From contig JAHBXQ010000005.1 in NCBI GenBank assembly GCA_019636345.1, positions 372,001-436,000 of the forward strand: a stretch of 64,000 nt of DNA, written 5' to 3'. This document shows, piece after piece, positions 49,672-57,252 of the stretch; the stretch's first letter is position 1; every line of letters begins with the position of its first letter. The notes beneath the pieces are model-generated. The model was not told where the DNA came from. It saw only the letters and a program-made list of their open reading frames with translations, and did no database searches. A program made the translations under genes and the position numbers. The DNA is from Pirellulales bacterium. GTDB taxonomy: Bacteria; Planctomycetota; Planctomycetia; Pirellulales; Lacipirellulaceae.

Positions 49672-49953
49672 TCTTTCGTAGTCCTGGCTCTCGCCATTGA
49701 TCCGAACGGAGGTCCGCGAGACGGAGGGCCTCGCCACGGCCTCAATCTAGTGATCCGCGACGACGAGAGCAATCAACTTGCCGTGGGCCAGGCCGGCTCG
49801 GCTGCTACTTGCCCCCTCGCCGCGCGCAGAGGCGAGACGCCCCGCGTCGTCGAGGCGCCGGCAATTGTCGGCAGAGGCGTCATCGACGAATGGCACTTGG
49901 TTCTTGCTAAGCCCGTTGAGGATGGCCGGTTTGGCTGCGTGCTTTGGCACAAC

Positions 49954-50316
49954 CTAGAGTTCCTGTCCGAACATGATCCGATGGCCGTCGACTGTGCGAA
50001 CGCCAAACTCTCGCATGCCCCAGGGCTTGTCCGCAAGCGATTGCGTGAACTCCGCGCCCGCGGCCTGATACTCGGCGAACAACGCGGCAGCGTCCGAGAC
50101 GGTGACGTAGCCGTACCACGAGTGGTCGCCAAGCTCCGCAGGCGGAACGGCGTCCGGGCACTCGCCGAGCATCACGCGAAAACTGCCGCGAGACAGAAAC
50201 GTCCAGCCAGGCGCCGTAAAGTCGATGCCCAGACCGAGTACAGACGTGTAGTAATCCGTGGACTTGGCCAAGTCAAGGACGGCAAGCGTGTATCGAACCT
50301 TGGTGAAGTCGGGCAT
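49954..50316 (-). CDS. VOC family protein (glyoxalase/bleomycin-resistance fold)
   Basis: The 120-residue protein has two beta-alpha-beta-beta-beta units (VRYTLAVLDLAKSTDYYTSVLGLG, then WYGYVTVSDAAALFAEYQAAGAEF, WGMREFGVRTVDGHRIMFGQ). Such proteins include antibiotic-binding and metalloenzyme members; this one's role is unknown. The start ATG lies 34 bp after an attC-like site on the same strand, so it appears to be an integron cassette gene. Confidence 0.88.
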   Translation of the reverse strand: MPDFTKVRYTLAVLDLAKSTDYYTSVLGLGIDFTAPGWTFLSRGSFRVMLGECPDAVPPAELGDHSWYGYVTVSDAAALFAEYQAAGAEFTQSLADKPWGMREFGVRTVDGHRIMFGQEL

Positions 50317-50349
50317 GTCCGTCCCCTCGCCGCGAACGACAATGTTGAC

Positions 50350-50450
50350 GCCGAACGATCAAGCGCAGTAGTCCGCCCTCAAGCGAACGGGTTGAGCGTC
50401 AGTATCTCGCGGTGGAGAAAAAAACGCCACAGCGGCGGGTCGACTACGGC
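50350..50450 (-). other. attC-like site 1 (degenerate)
   Basis: On the minus strand the left arm GTAGTCGACCCGCC pairs with the right arm GGCGGACTAC, and a degenerate right core GTTCGGC follows. It separates the decayed duplicate gene from the VOC gene. The left core has been separated or lost next to an inserted repeat. Confidence 0.7.
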
Positions 50451-50471
50451 ACGAGGCGGCGTCCCAACTCC

Positions 50472-50553
50472 ATGAGCGGACGGCGCTAGCAGCCGGTGAA
50501 CTGCCGCCAAAGACTCGATCGAGCTTCATCGGGGGCTAGCGCCCGCCGCTCAT
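50472..50553. repeat. TGAGCGG/CCGCTCA palindromic repeat, short copy 5 (inverted)
   Basis: This 82 bp version starts ATGAGCGGACGGCGCTAGC and ends GGGGCTAGCGCCCGCCGCTCAT. It keeps both ends but has a shorter centre. It sits between the decayed cassette gene and its attC arm, a position where the intact sister cassette has no insertion, so it looks mobile. Confidence 0.85.
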
Positions 50554-50584
50554 TTTTGAGTTTCTGGGCACCACTAGCGCTTTC

Positions 50585-50869
50585 CTACTCTTTACCTTTT
50601 GGGTGTGAACTGCGCACCCTCGCTTTGGCAACGGGTTGCGTCGTCACCAACCCAACAGACTCGAACTGACAAAGCGCTAGTTCGGCGGCCCTGGCTCGCG
50701 GCGGGGATAGAGAGTGACCCGCAGGGACGCGCTCGCCGCGGCCATCCGCGCCCTGTGCGGCATGCAGGGGCCGCAGGCCGCCGCCCTCGAACGCGACGGC
50801 ATGCGCCGTCAGATCGTCGGCCGAAATCAGCTCCAGGTCGGTGTTCAGGTAGCGGATCACGCCGTCCAC
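50585..50869 (-). pseudogene. decayed duplicate of the unknown cassette gene at 52.1 kb
   Basis: The first ~45 codons (VIRYLNTDLELISADDL.., LHAAQGADG) match the intact copy at 52088-52492. Then about 210 bp are missing. The joint falls at a 7 bp direct repeat, CATCCGC, found at both deletion ends in the intact copy. After the joint the frame is shifted and reads Arg/Pro-rich sequence to a TAG at 50585. Confidence 0.82.
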
Positions 50870-50886
50870 CGCGATGCGCCTCGGCT

Positions 50887-51015
50887 GTAGAACGACCAAG
50901 CTCAGTTGTCCGCCAAAACAAAGTGGCGGGATTGCACACAGCAGAATTATCGCTGCAATGAAGTAGTTCCGAACCGTACGAACGTCTGGCGGGTCAACTG
51001 CAGCGAATTGTTAGG
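50887..51015 (-). other. attC-like site 2, best conserved
   Basis: On the minus strand it begins with GCCTAAC (51009-51015), then AATTCGCTG and arm CAGTTGACCCGCC. After a ~65 nt centre the arm GGCGGACAACTG follows, then AGCTTGGTC and the degenerate core GTTCTAC. The arms pair with one extrahelical base, the hallmark of attC. It lies directly after hicA. Confidence 0.85.
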
Positions 51016-51024
51016 CACGACCGC

Positions 51025-51213
51025 TCACTTCGGATCAGGCACATCCAGTCCTTTACAAATCTTGCGAGCGAGATTGTCAGAAATCTCGACATGGCGCGGA
51101 ACCGCTTCTACGTTGCCATTGGCAGGATTCGTCCACAAGGAGTGCGACCTGCCCTCGCGCTTCAGATGACATCCATGTTTGCGCAGGCGCCGAAACAGCG
51201 CTGTCCGCTTCAT
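51025..51213 (-). CDS. hicA: HicA toxin, mRNA interferase family
   Basis: The 62-residue protein has the HicA double-stranded-RNA-binding-like fold with the catalytic histidine in EGRSHSLW and the tail EISDNLARKICKGLDVPDP. It overlaps hicB by 4 bp. HicA cleaves mRNA and is neutralised by HicB. It is carried as an integron cassette. Confidence 0.93.
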   Translation of the reverse strand: MKRTALFRRLRKHGCHLKREGRSHSLWTNPANGNVEAVPRHVEISDNLARKICKGLDVPDPK

Positions 51214-51425
51214 TCCACGGTCACGACGGTTCGGTCCGCATCCTCCGGGACGCCGCGCAAACCATCCTCGCGACGGTCTTCAAGAATCAACGCGATTGCG
51301 TCTCGCAGACTGGTTAACGACTCGTCTCGCGAATGCCCCTGCCCGTTGGCGCCCGGAACCTCTGGACAGTATGCGATAAACCATTCCCCGTCACGTTCGA
51401 CGACGGCGGTAAATTCGTTATGCAT
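51210..51425 (-). CDS. hicB: HicB antitoxin
   Basis: The 71-residue protein has the partial RNase H-like HicB fold: FTAVVERDGEWFIAYCPEVPGANGQG and SRDESLTSLRDAIALILEDR. It lacks a C-terminal DNA-binding domain, so autoregulation by DNA binding is not evident. It is upstream of hicA, the less common order of the module. It starts shortly after an attC-like right end. Confidence 0.93.
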   Translation of the reverse strand: MHNEFTAVVERDGEWFIAYCPEVPGANGQGHSRDESLTSLRDAIALILEDRREDGLRGVPEDADRTVVTVE

Positions 51426-51444
51426 GGCTATGTCCCGTTCCGAT

Positions 51445-51560
51445 CCGACCGACCTCAGCCGCTCGCACCTGAGCGACCCGTTGAAACCAGTAGAGCATGG
51501 CAGACGAAACCGCCAAACCGGCTGCGTTGTCAGCGGGTCGACTGCAGCGGCTTGTTAGGC
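51445..51560 (-). other. attC-like site 3
   Basis: The minus strand starts with GCCTAAC (51554-51560); the TAA is the stop codon of the cassette gene before it. AAGCCGCTG and arm CAGTCGACCCGCTG follow, then the right arm CAACGGGTCGCTCAG and a poor right core near GAGGTCGG. Its left half is strong and its right half degenerate. Confidence 0.75.
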
Positions 51561-51830
51561 GGAACCATCCGCTGAATCTCGGGGTCGGCGGACAAGGTCA
51601 ATGACGCCAAGGATCCCGCCGACGAAGCCCGTGATGCGAAGGATGCCCGCCAAACCGACAAGCTCGCGCGATCGACCGGGGTCGAAGGCATAGCTCGCGA
51701 TGTACAGCGCTGCGGCCACAGCTAAGACTGAACCGCGGGGACCGCGACGCGAGAGAAACCAAAATCCGACGAGTGCCGCTACCACAGCGACAATTGACAC
51801 CACTAGGAAAACTTGGCCGAAGGGGTCCAT
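51555..51830 (-). CDS. small membrane protein, cassette-borne
   Basis: The 91-residue protein has three hydrophobic segments (VFLVVSIVAVVAALVGFWFL, VLAVAAALYIASYAF, ILRITGFVGGILGVIDLV). It starts 20 nt after an intact GTTAGGC core and ends with a TAA inside the next GCCTAAC, exactly the layout of an integron cassette. Family unknown. Confidence 0.8.
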   Translation of the reverse strand: MDPFGQVFLVVSIVAVVAALVGFWFLSRRGPRGSVLAVAAALYIASYAFDPGRSRELVGLAGILRITGFVGGILGVIDLVRRPRDSADGSA

Positions 51831-51849
51831 ATGCCTGCTCGTTTTATGG

Positions 51850-51970
51850 GCCTAACGAAAAAGCTCAGTTGCCCGCCCTCCAGAGAGCGGATTGAGCGCC
51901 AGTATACCGCCGCTGAGGGGAGTACGCCACATCGACCGTTGGTGCGGCGGGTCGACTGACTACTAGTGCT
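51850..51970 (-). other. attC-like site 4
   Basis: The minus strand has the arm CAGTCGACCCGCC and, ~75 nt later, GGGCGGGCAACTGAGC, TTTTTC and an intact right core GTTAGGC (51850-51856). The centre shares ATACTG.CGCTCAA.CCG with site 1. The left core is degenerate (GCACTAGTAGT). Confidence 0.8.
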
Positions 51971-52087
51971 TTCCAACCCTCTCACATTTGGGTGGGAACA
52001 GCGCACCCTCTCGCTCTGGCAACAGGTTGCGTCGTTCCCAACCCAACAGACTCGAACAGACTCGAGCAGACTCGAGCCGGCACAGCG

Positions 52088-52492
52088 CTAGTTCGGCGGC
52101 CCTGGCTCGCGGCGGGGATAGAGAGTGACTCGCAGGGACGCGCCCGCCGCGGCCATCCGCCCCAGCAGCTCGGCCGACAGCCCTTGGTTGAACGCCCAAG
52201 GTTCTCGGCCGCAATCATACCCGATGTTGAACTCTTGCCGCGAGCATCGTGCCCAGACCGACCGAAGGGGCGGGACGAGCGACTCGACAAGGGCGAGCAT
52301 GGCCGCGACGTTCGGCTCCGGCTCGGCGTGCTGTTGCTCCGTCTCGAAGCAGGCGTACCACAACCCATCCGCGCCCTGTGCGGCATGCAGGGGCCGAACG
52401 CCGCCGACCTCGAACGCGACGGCAAGCGCCGTCAGATCGTCGGCCGAAATCAGCTCCAGGTCGGTGTTCAGATAGCGGAACACGCCGCACAC
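52088..52492 (-). CDS. unknown cassette-borne protein
   Basis: A GTG at 52492 begins a 134-residue protein (CGVFRYLNTDLELISADDL). The C-terminal half has CSRQEFNIGYDCG, EPWAFNQGLSAELLGRMAAAGASLRVTLYP. I recall this shape from planctomycete hypothetical proteins but cannot name a domain. A decayed duplicate lies at 50585-50869, so the gene is present twice in the array. The tandem CAGACTCGA motif expands just after the stop (52045-52080). Confidence 0.78.
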   Translation of the reverse strand: MCGVFRYLNTDLELISADDLTALAVAFEVGGVRPLHAAQGADGLWYACFETEQQHAEPEPNVAAMLALVESLVPPLRSVWARCSRQEFNIGYDCGREPWAFNQGLSAELLGRMAAAGASLRVTLYPRREPGPPN

Positions 52493-52509
52493 CGCGATGC
52501 GCCTCGGCT

Positions 52510-52612
52510 GTAGAACGCTCCGCGATAACCGAGTCGCGGAAGCTGAGTTTCCATTGCGATGTCGCTTGGCTACCGCGACTTCGTCTCAACGCTCGCTTCC
52601 GCGTGTTCCGCT
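52510..52612 (-). other. possible attC-like site 5
   Basis: A right core GTTCTAC identical to that of site 2 ends the segment, and arms CGCGGAAGC and GCTTCCGCG pair. The left core (GCGGAAC) is poor and the arm sequence differs from the other sites, so this call is tentative. Confidence 0.45.
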
Positions 52613-53270
52613 ACTCGAACAAGCTTGGCAATGCGCTTCTTGCTCCCGGATCATAGTAGAATGCCTGAATCGCTGAGGCAATGACATCCAATGGATCCTT
52701 GAAATCAGCGTCACGAAAGGCAACGCTATCGCCGATTCGCGCAGCGGAGGCATCTTCACGACATTTTGGATAAGCGATTGTCGCATTGATCACCAATGAC
52801 CGCATCATCGGCAAACCGGCAACCTTGACGTCACGGAACGTCTCCCAAGGAATCCAGCCGATTTGCTTCTTGAATCCTTGCAGCGACACAATCAGCCAAG
52901 CATCTCGGATCAATCCGGGGACCTGAGGCACTCCATCCAAGCTTGACTCGCCGATAACGTTGACTTCCAATCCTTCGCTGCAAATCCGCAAGAGCGGTTT
53001 GAGGCGGGCGAAAACGTTGAACCAGCCAAGCAATGCGATCAATGTCATTGGAATGGCGATGATGGAGAATGTCATGCCCGCCTCGATTCCCGGCTTTCCG
53101 TCTGCCTTCTTCACGATCTCGAAGAAGAAGAGCGGGCCGAGGATTGCACACAACAGGGCGAGCATCGTGAACCCGATCGCCGTGACATAATGATACCACG
53201 ATTTCGCATAAAAGACTGATTTGCCAATAGACACGGAATTGCTCACAAGATGCTTCACGCAATTCGCCAC
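52611..53270 (-). CDS. membrane protein of unknown function, cassette-borne
   Basis: A GTG start at 53270 gives 219 residues with two adjacent membrane helices (YVTAIGFTMLALLCAILGPLFFF and MTFSIIAIPMTLIALLGWFNVF), followed by a soluble PH-like or beta-rich region (GLEVNVIGESSLDGV, IGWIPWETFRDVKV). The layout recalls small bPH-type or STM3941-like membrane proteins, but I cannot assign a family. GC content is lower than in core genes. The exact start is uncertain. Confidence 0.75.
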   Translation of the reverse strand: MANCVKHLVSNSVSIGKSVFYAKSWYHYVTAIGFTMLALLCAILGPLFFFEIVKKADGKPGIEAGMTFSIIAIPMTLIALLGWFNVFARLKPLLRICSEGLEVNVIGESSLDGVPQVPGLIRDAWLIVSLQGFKKQIGWIPWETFRDVKVAGLPMMRSLVINATIAYPKCREDASAARIGDSVAFRDADFKDPLDVIASAIQAFYYDPGARSALPSLFE

Positions 53271-53919
53271 ACATCACTTGGCGACGGGAGTTGGCGTCGA
53301 TTTGGAATTCCACTGGCGACCTGCGATTGCGGTAGCCCAGGACTTTCGGACAGCGGCGGAACTCCTCTCATGGCAACATCCTATCGGCGGCCGAGCGCCG
53401 CGACAAGATTTTGCAATGTCGGCGTAGCGCCGCAGAGCGTGCCGAGTTCGGGCGAGACGCGGTCGCACTCCTGGTTTCCCCCGCGACCTGTCCCGCGGTT
53501 GCGAAATGATGGGGCAATACCCCCAGGACCTCGATGAGGCGTCGCCCCGTGGCCTCGCCCAACAAGTTCGGCGAAGCTGGAACATTCTTGTAGAAAATGG
53601 GCCAGCGCGTCGCGTAGAACGAAGCGTGGAGGCGGCGCGGGACGCCGCGCGGCCCGCGGCGACCTCCGCGCAAGACGGCAGGGGCATCGACGGAGGGCGA
53701 CGACAGAGGCGGGCCGGGGTTTTGCAACTCCCCCGCGAGTTTTGCTGGCAAAACTCCGGCCCGGCCCGGAGCGTGTCGCCCGCAAGTCGTTGCCGGCACA
53801 CGGGTTGGCGCGAGGCCCCCGCGCCACAGCCCGGAGTTTTGCACAAAACAGTGCGTGAATATTGCTCGCGAGCACAATGCCGAAGCGCTCGGCGACAAGA
53901 CAAGGACGAGACAAGCAAG
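53271..53919. other. non-coding stretch with hairpins
   Basis: No supportable gene was found. A perfect stem GAGTTTTGC/GCAAAACTC lies near 53738-53757, and GAGTTTTGC-like words recur nearby. Frames here are short and lack family features. The region may be the eroded edge of the cassette array. Confidence 0.4.
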
Positions 53920-53967
53920 TACCCGGGGCGGGGGTCGAACCCACAACCTTCGGCTTCGGAGGCTCGT
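53920..53967 (-). other. tRNA 3'-end-like fragment, possible attachment site
   Basis: On the minus strand the sequence CTCCGAA resembles an anticodon loop. The T-arm GTGGG-TTCGACC-CCCGC and an acceptor 3' strand CCCGGGT plus A follow. No matching 5' acceptor half is upstream, so this is a fragment and not a working tRNA. Such fragments are often left by tRNA-targeting integrases. Confidence 0.4.
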
Positions 53968-54538
53968 TAGTGCTAAAGCTTCAACCAGCGTTTTCCTCGG
54001 TGGTTGCCGGCATTCTACGCTTTCGACCCGCCATTGCAAGGCGTGTCACTTCATTGCAGTTCTCGCGACAAATTGCGGTATTCGGCGACGCTCGCCCGGG
54101 ATAATCCGGTAGTTTACCGGATTATCGAAATGATGCGGACGCCCCATGCGTGTAGCCTGGGCTACAGGATCGCCAGGACCGCTGAACCAGGCGCCGTGCC
54201 GACGATCGGCAGGCCGCCCCGTTCCAGGTCATGCGTCCCGGCCACGGCCCCTCGAGGCCGGGTCGAGCATGAGCAGTCGCATCGGCGTCAATTGGGCGAC
54301 GTCTCCCCTCAGGACGGCGAATCCGCGTCGCCAAGGCTCGGATCGGACGAGAACCGGGTCCGTAGAGGAACCGGACGCACCAGCCTTCGCCTCCCGCGGT
54401 CCGACGCCTCCGTGCAGCTCTGCGGTCGGGTTCCGCTGTGATGCGTGTCCGGACCTCTGGGGGCCGCACACGCAATTCCCGGCAGAACCGCGATTCCCGA
54501 ACTACACTTGGGTCGTTAGACCCTACCTGAGCCGAGCT
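53968..54538. other. non-coding stretch with a perfect inverted repeat
   Basis: Arms GATAATCCGGTA and TACCGGATTATC at 54101-54112 and 54116-54127 pair perfectly across 3 nt. A second hairpin with TGCGTGT/ACACGCA arms lies near 54442-54475. No gene was found. Confidence 0.45.
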
Positions 54539-54829
54539 ATGCCCAAGCCAGACCTCAAGAAGCGCGTCGCCGAACTTTCTCCCCGGTTGCGGGAAGTCCT
54601 GCGGCTACTCAGCCTCGGTTGTTCCGTAAACGAAATTGCCGACATTCTCGGGCTCGCTCCGGCGACGGTCGACAACCATCGGACGCGGCTCTATCACCTC
54701 CTGGGCGTTACTAAGGCGAGCTTGCTTGTCCGGGTTGCGATCAAATATCGCGTGTCGCCCGTCGATGAAACGCTTACCCTGGGCGAGAAGCGGCGCCGGG
54801 GGAAGAAACGGGACGGTTGGAATTCCTGA
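54539..54829 (+). CDS. LuxR-type helix-turn-helix protein
   Basis: The 96-residue protein is little more than a GerE/LuxR HTH: LSPRLREVLRLLSLGCSVNEIADILGLAPATVDNHRTRLYHLLGV, followed by a Lys/Arg-rich tail. No receiver or sensor domain is attached. It probably binds DNA as an orphan regulator. A GTTAGAC word lies 24 nt before the start. A longer upstream frame is Arg/Pro-rich and rejected. Confidence 0.85.
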   Translation: MPKPDLKKRVAELSPRLREVLRLLSLGCSVNEIADILGLAPATVDNHRTRLYHLLGVTKASLLVRVAIKYRVSPVDETLTLGEKRRRGKKRDGWNS

Positions 54830-55585
54830 GCCAGGCAACGGTCGCCGTGCTTCGCCGCCGCTCGCTCCGGCGTTGCGGGCCGATATTCTCCCCGCCCGCA
54901 GCGATCGGTCGATCTCTTGAAACTCGACTGCGAACGAGCGGAGTGACGGGGTCTCGAAGGCTGGGCTGCGTCCGGCAAGTTGACCGACGTCCATGTGATC
55001 CGTGGCGATGCCCCCCCTGCCCCCCCCCTCGACCGACTCGCCCGCAGCTGCTGCAGCCTCGATTTCAACCCGAGAGCGATCGACTCCAGGACGACCGTCG
55101 ATGGGGGAAGATTGTCCCTACGTAGGGACAATTTGCTTTCCAACGATCGACGAACTCTGCGTCGCGAAGCGTGCTGGACACGATGTCCGGCGGCGACGGC
55201 CCGACCGGACGCCCCCTTCACCGAATGATCTGCAAGCACGCCTCTGTCAGGTGCGTCATTCCTGGGGCAGCGAAGCGGTCGTTGAGACGGCTGATCGTGG
55301 CCTGCTCCCAAAACCTGCACCACAGGTGTGACCGCCATTCCAAAAACGTAGCGCCCGGCGCCCGAATAGTGTAGCGCGGTGTTAAGTGCGGGAATGATTC
55401 AGGCCGTCCCAGGTGAAGCCGTTGCCGATTCCTCCTTATCGTTAGATCGATGGCACAGGCGGGCGTCCTTGAGTCGATAGCTCTCGCCTTTGGTTTCGAG
55501 GATCTGGCAGCGATGGGTGAGTCGACAAGGCCATTCAGCATAGTCACGTCCATTCGGCGGCGGGTTCGACGAGAGGAGGCGTGCA
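54830..55585. other. non-coding region with palindromes
   Basis: A 22 bp perfect palindrome centred on TACGTA (half site ATTGTCCCTAC) lies at 55111-55132. Related inverted words (GAGAGCGATCGACTCCAGGACG at about 55069 and CGTCCTTGAGTCGATAGCTCTCG at about 55466) flank it at a distance. No gene was recognised. Confidence 0.5.
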
Positions 55586-55880
55586 TTATCCGACCGGCTC
55601 TAACACTTGCGATTCAACCAGCAGGTCGAACTGCTGCTCCACTCGGTTCGGCATTGTCCCGCCTCGGACCAGTATTCCCAACTCCATGTTGATCGTGAAT
55701 GCTTGTTGGGTCAGGTTGGCTGGCGAAAGGAACAGCCATTCCCCATCGGCCACGACACACTTGACGTGCAAGATGCCGACTTTGTTGCTGTCACCAAGGG
55801 GCCGGTTCTCCTTCGGCCAGAAGTAGACCGTCGAGCAAGCCGCCACTTCCTGCCCCAACGCCTTGATCGTGCTGTACTCG
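55586..55880 (-). pseudogene. PLD-family nuclease C-terminal fragment (DrmC-like), cut by IS
   Basis: The fragment continues open to the IS edge (..EYSTIKALGQEVAACSTVYFW) and contains one HKD motif, LHVKCVVADG.., followed by LFLSPANLTQQAFTINMELGILVR. One HKD half-site and all N-terminal sequence are missing. The arrangement resembles DrmC, the PLD-like protein of DISARM defence, or a related PLD nuclease. It is likely inactive. Confidence 0.78.
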
Positions 55881-57154
55881 CAGGGCCAGCGCGCACTCTA
55901 GGCAAAGTGGGGTGGCGCGGTAATTGTTTGTGTGGCAAGTTGTTTCGCGTCAGGTTCCTCGACGCGAAAGGATTTCTCATGCTCACGATCGGCGACCGCG
56001 AAGCGGTCAACTTGGTTCGTTTCTTTGACGGCTTGCCCGACCCGCGGTCGAGCGTCAATCGGCTGCATCGACTGGGGGACGTGATCGTCATCGCGATCTG
56101 CGCGGTCGTCGCCCTGGCCGACGGGCCGACGGCGATCGCGCAGTGGGCGGAGCTCAACGAGACGTGGCTCAAGACGCATCTGGCGCTCAATCACGGCATT
56201 CCCGGCAAAGACACGTTCCGCCGCGTCTTGACCTTGCTCGATCCGGTACTCTTCCAGCAGTGCTTCGCCGCCTGGTTGGACGGGCTGTGCACGGCGGCGG
56301 ACGACGCCCCGCCGTCCGCCCAGCGGCACGTCGCCATCGACGGCAAGACGCTCCGCCGTTCGCACGATCGGAAGAACGGCCTGGGGCCGCTGCACGTCGT
56401 GAGCGCCTGGGCCTCGGATTGCGGCGTCACGCTGGGGCAGGTCGCCACCGACGAGAAATCGAACGAGATCACGGCCATCCCGCAATTGCTGGAGATTCTC
56501 GACCTCGAGGAGACGATCGTGACGATCGACGCGGCCGGCTGCCAAAAGGCCATCGCCGCGCAGATCGTGCAGCAGGGGGGCGACTACGTGCTGGCGCTCA
56601 AGGGGAATCACGGCAAGCTGTTCAACGACGTCCGCTTCGCGCTCGCTGGTCCCCTCGAGGACGACGTCGCGACCCGCTCGGTCAGCCGCTGCGTCGAGGT
56701 CGAACAAGGACACGGGCGGCTCGAATCGCGGACGTACTTCCAGATGTCCGCGCCGGACTGGCTGCACGGCCGCTCCGAATGGAAGGGCCTCAAGACGATC
56801 GGCGCGGTCGTGCGCACCTACGAAGAGAACGGCGTCGAGAAGTCCGACACCCGCTCCTACGTCAGCAGCTTGCGCCGCCACGGCGAGCGATTCGCCGCCG
56901 CCGTCCGCGGCCACTGGGGAATTGAAAACTCGCTCCACTGGTCCCTCGACGTGACCTACCGCGAAGACGACAGCCGCGTCCGCCACCGCACCTTCGCCGA
57001 GAACCTCGCGTGGCTCCGCCGCTTCACGCTGAGCCTCGTCAAGAAGCACCCCGGCAAGCAAAGCCAAATCATGAAACGACGAATGGCCGGATGGAGCCCC
57101 GAATTCTTGATGCAAATCCTTGCCGGCAATGGATGTTAGTGGGCGCTGGCCCTG
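55881..57154 (+). mobile_element. ISAs1-family insertion sequence, apparently complete
   Basis: The ends are 17 bp inverted repeats (CAGGGCCAGCGCGCACT at 55881-55897 and its complement with one mismatch at 57138-57154). The transposase gene lies inside and its stop overlaps the right repeat. No target duplication is seen: the flanks TGTACTCG and GTGTCCGA differ. Confidence 0.88.
55979..57139 (+). CDS. ISAs1-family transposase
   Basis: The 386-residue protein has the N-terminal DDE_Tnp_1-associated domain (FFDGLPDPRSSVNRLHRLGDVI) and a DDE core: AIDGKTLRRS, IVTIDAAGCQKAIA, and GHWGIENSLHWSLDVTYREDDSR with the catalytic Glu. All three acidic positions are present and the frame is intact, so it could be active. 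Start ATG 55979 (MLTIGDREAV). Confidence 0.95.
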   Translation: MLTIGDREAVNLVRFFDGLPDPRSSVNRLHRLGDVIVIAICAVVALADGPTAIAQWAELNETWLKTHLALNHGIPGKDTFRRVLTLLDPVLFQQCFAAWLDGLCTAADDAPPSAQRHVAIDGKTLRRSHDRKNGLGPLHVVSAWASDCGVTLGQVATDEKSNEITAIPQLLEILDLEETIVTIDAAGCQKAIAAQIVQQGGDYVLALKGNHGKLFNDVRFALAGPLEDDVATRSVSRCVEVEQGHGRLESRTYFQMSAPDWLHGRSEWKGLKTIGAVVRTYEENGVEKSDTRSYVSSLRRHGERFAAAVRGHWGIENSLHWSLDVTYREDDSRVRHRTFAENLAWLRRFTLSLVKKHPGKQSQIMKRRMAGWSPEFLMQILAGNGC

Positions 57155-57252
57155 GTGTCCGAGCGACTGAGAACCCGGAGCGTGTAGTACTCCGCCGTGG
57201 CGGGACCGGCAGCAAGACTTACCAGGAGAAAGCAGGCGAAACAGCGGATCAT
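57155..57252 (-). pseudogene. N-terminal signal-peptide fragment cut by IS
   Basis: An ATG at 57252 opens MIRCFACFLLVSLAAGPATA, a clear signal peptide, then EYYTLRVLSRSDT before the IS right end; a stop inside the IS closes it after 38 codons. This gene was exported, unlike the DrmC-like fragment on the other side, so the two are probably different genes. Confidence 0.6.

Noticed and set aside
53920-53990. A complete tRNA gene
   Set aside because: The T-arm and 3' acceptor are present but no 5' acceptor or D-arm pairs with them, and the anticodon stem is mostly unpaired.
53368-54039. Several overlapping minus frames near the tRNA-like fragment
   Set aside because: Cys/Arg/Pro-rich, mutually overlapping, no motif or start context; they also cross the tRNA-like sequence.
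54146-54538. N-terminal extension of the LuxR-type HTH protein
   Set aside because: The upstream in-frame sequence is Arg/Pro/Ser-rich with no receiver or sensor features; the ATG at 54539 is more credible.
55881-57154. Target site duplication of the IS
   Set aside because: The 8-10 bp flanks on the two sides do not match, so no duplication can be claimed.
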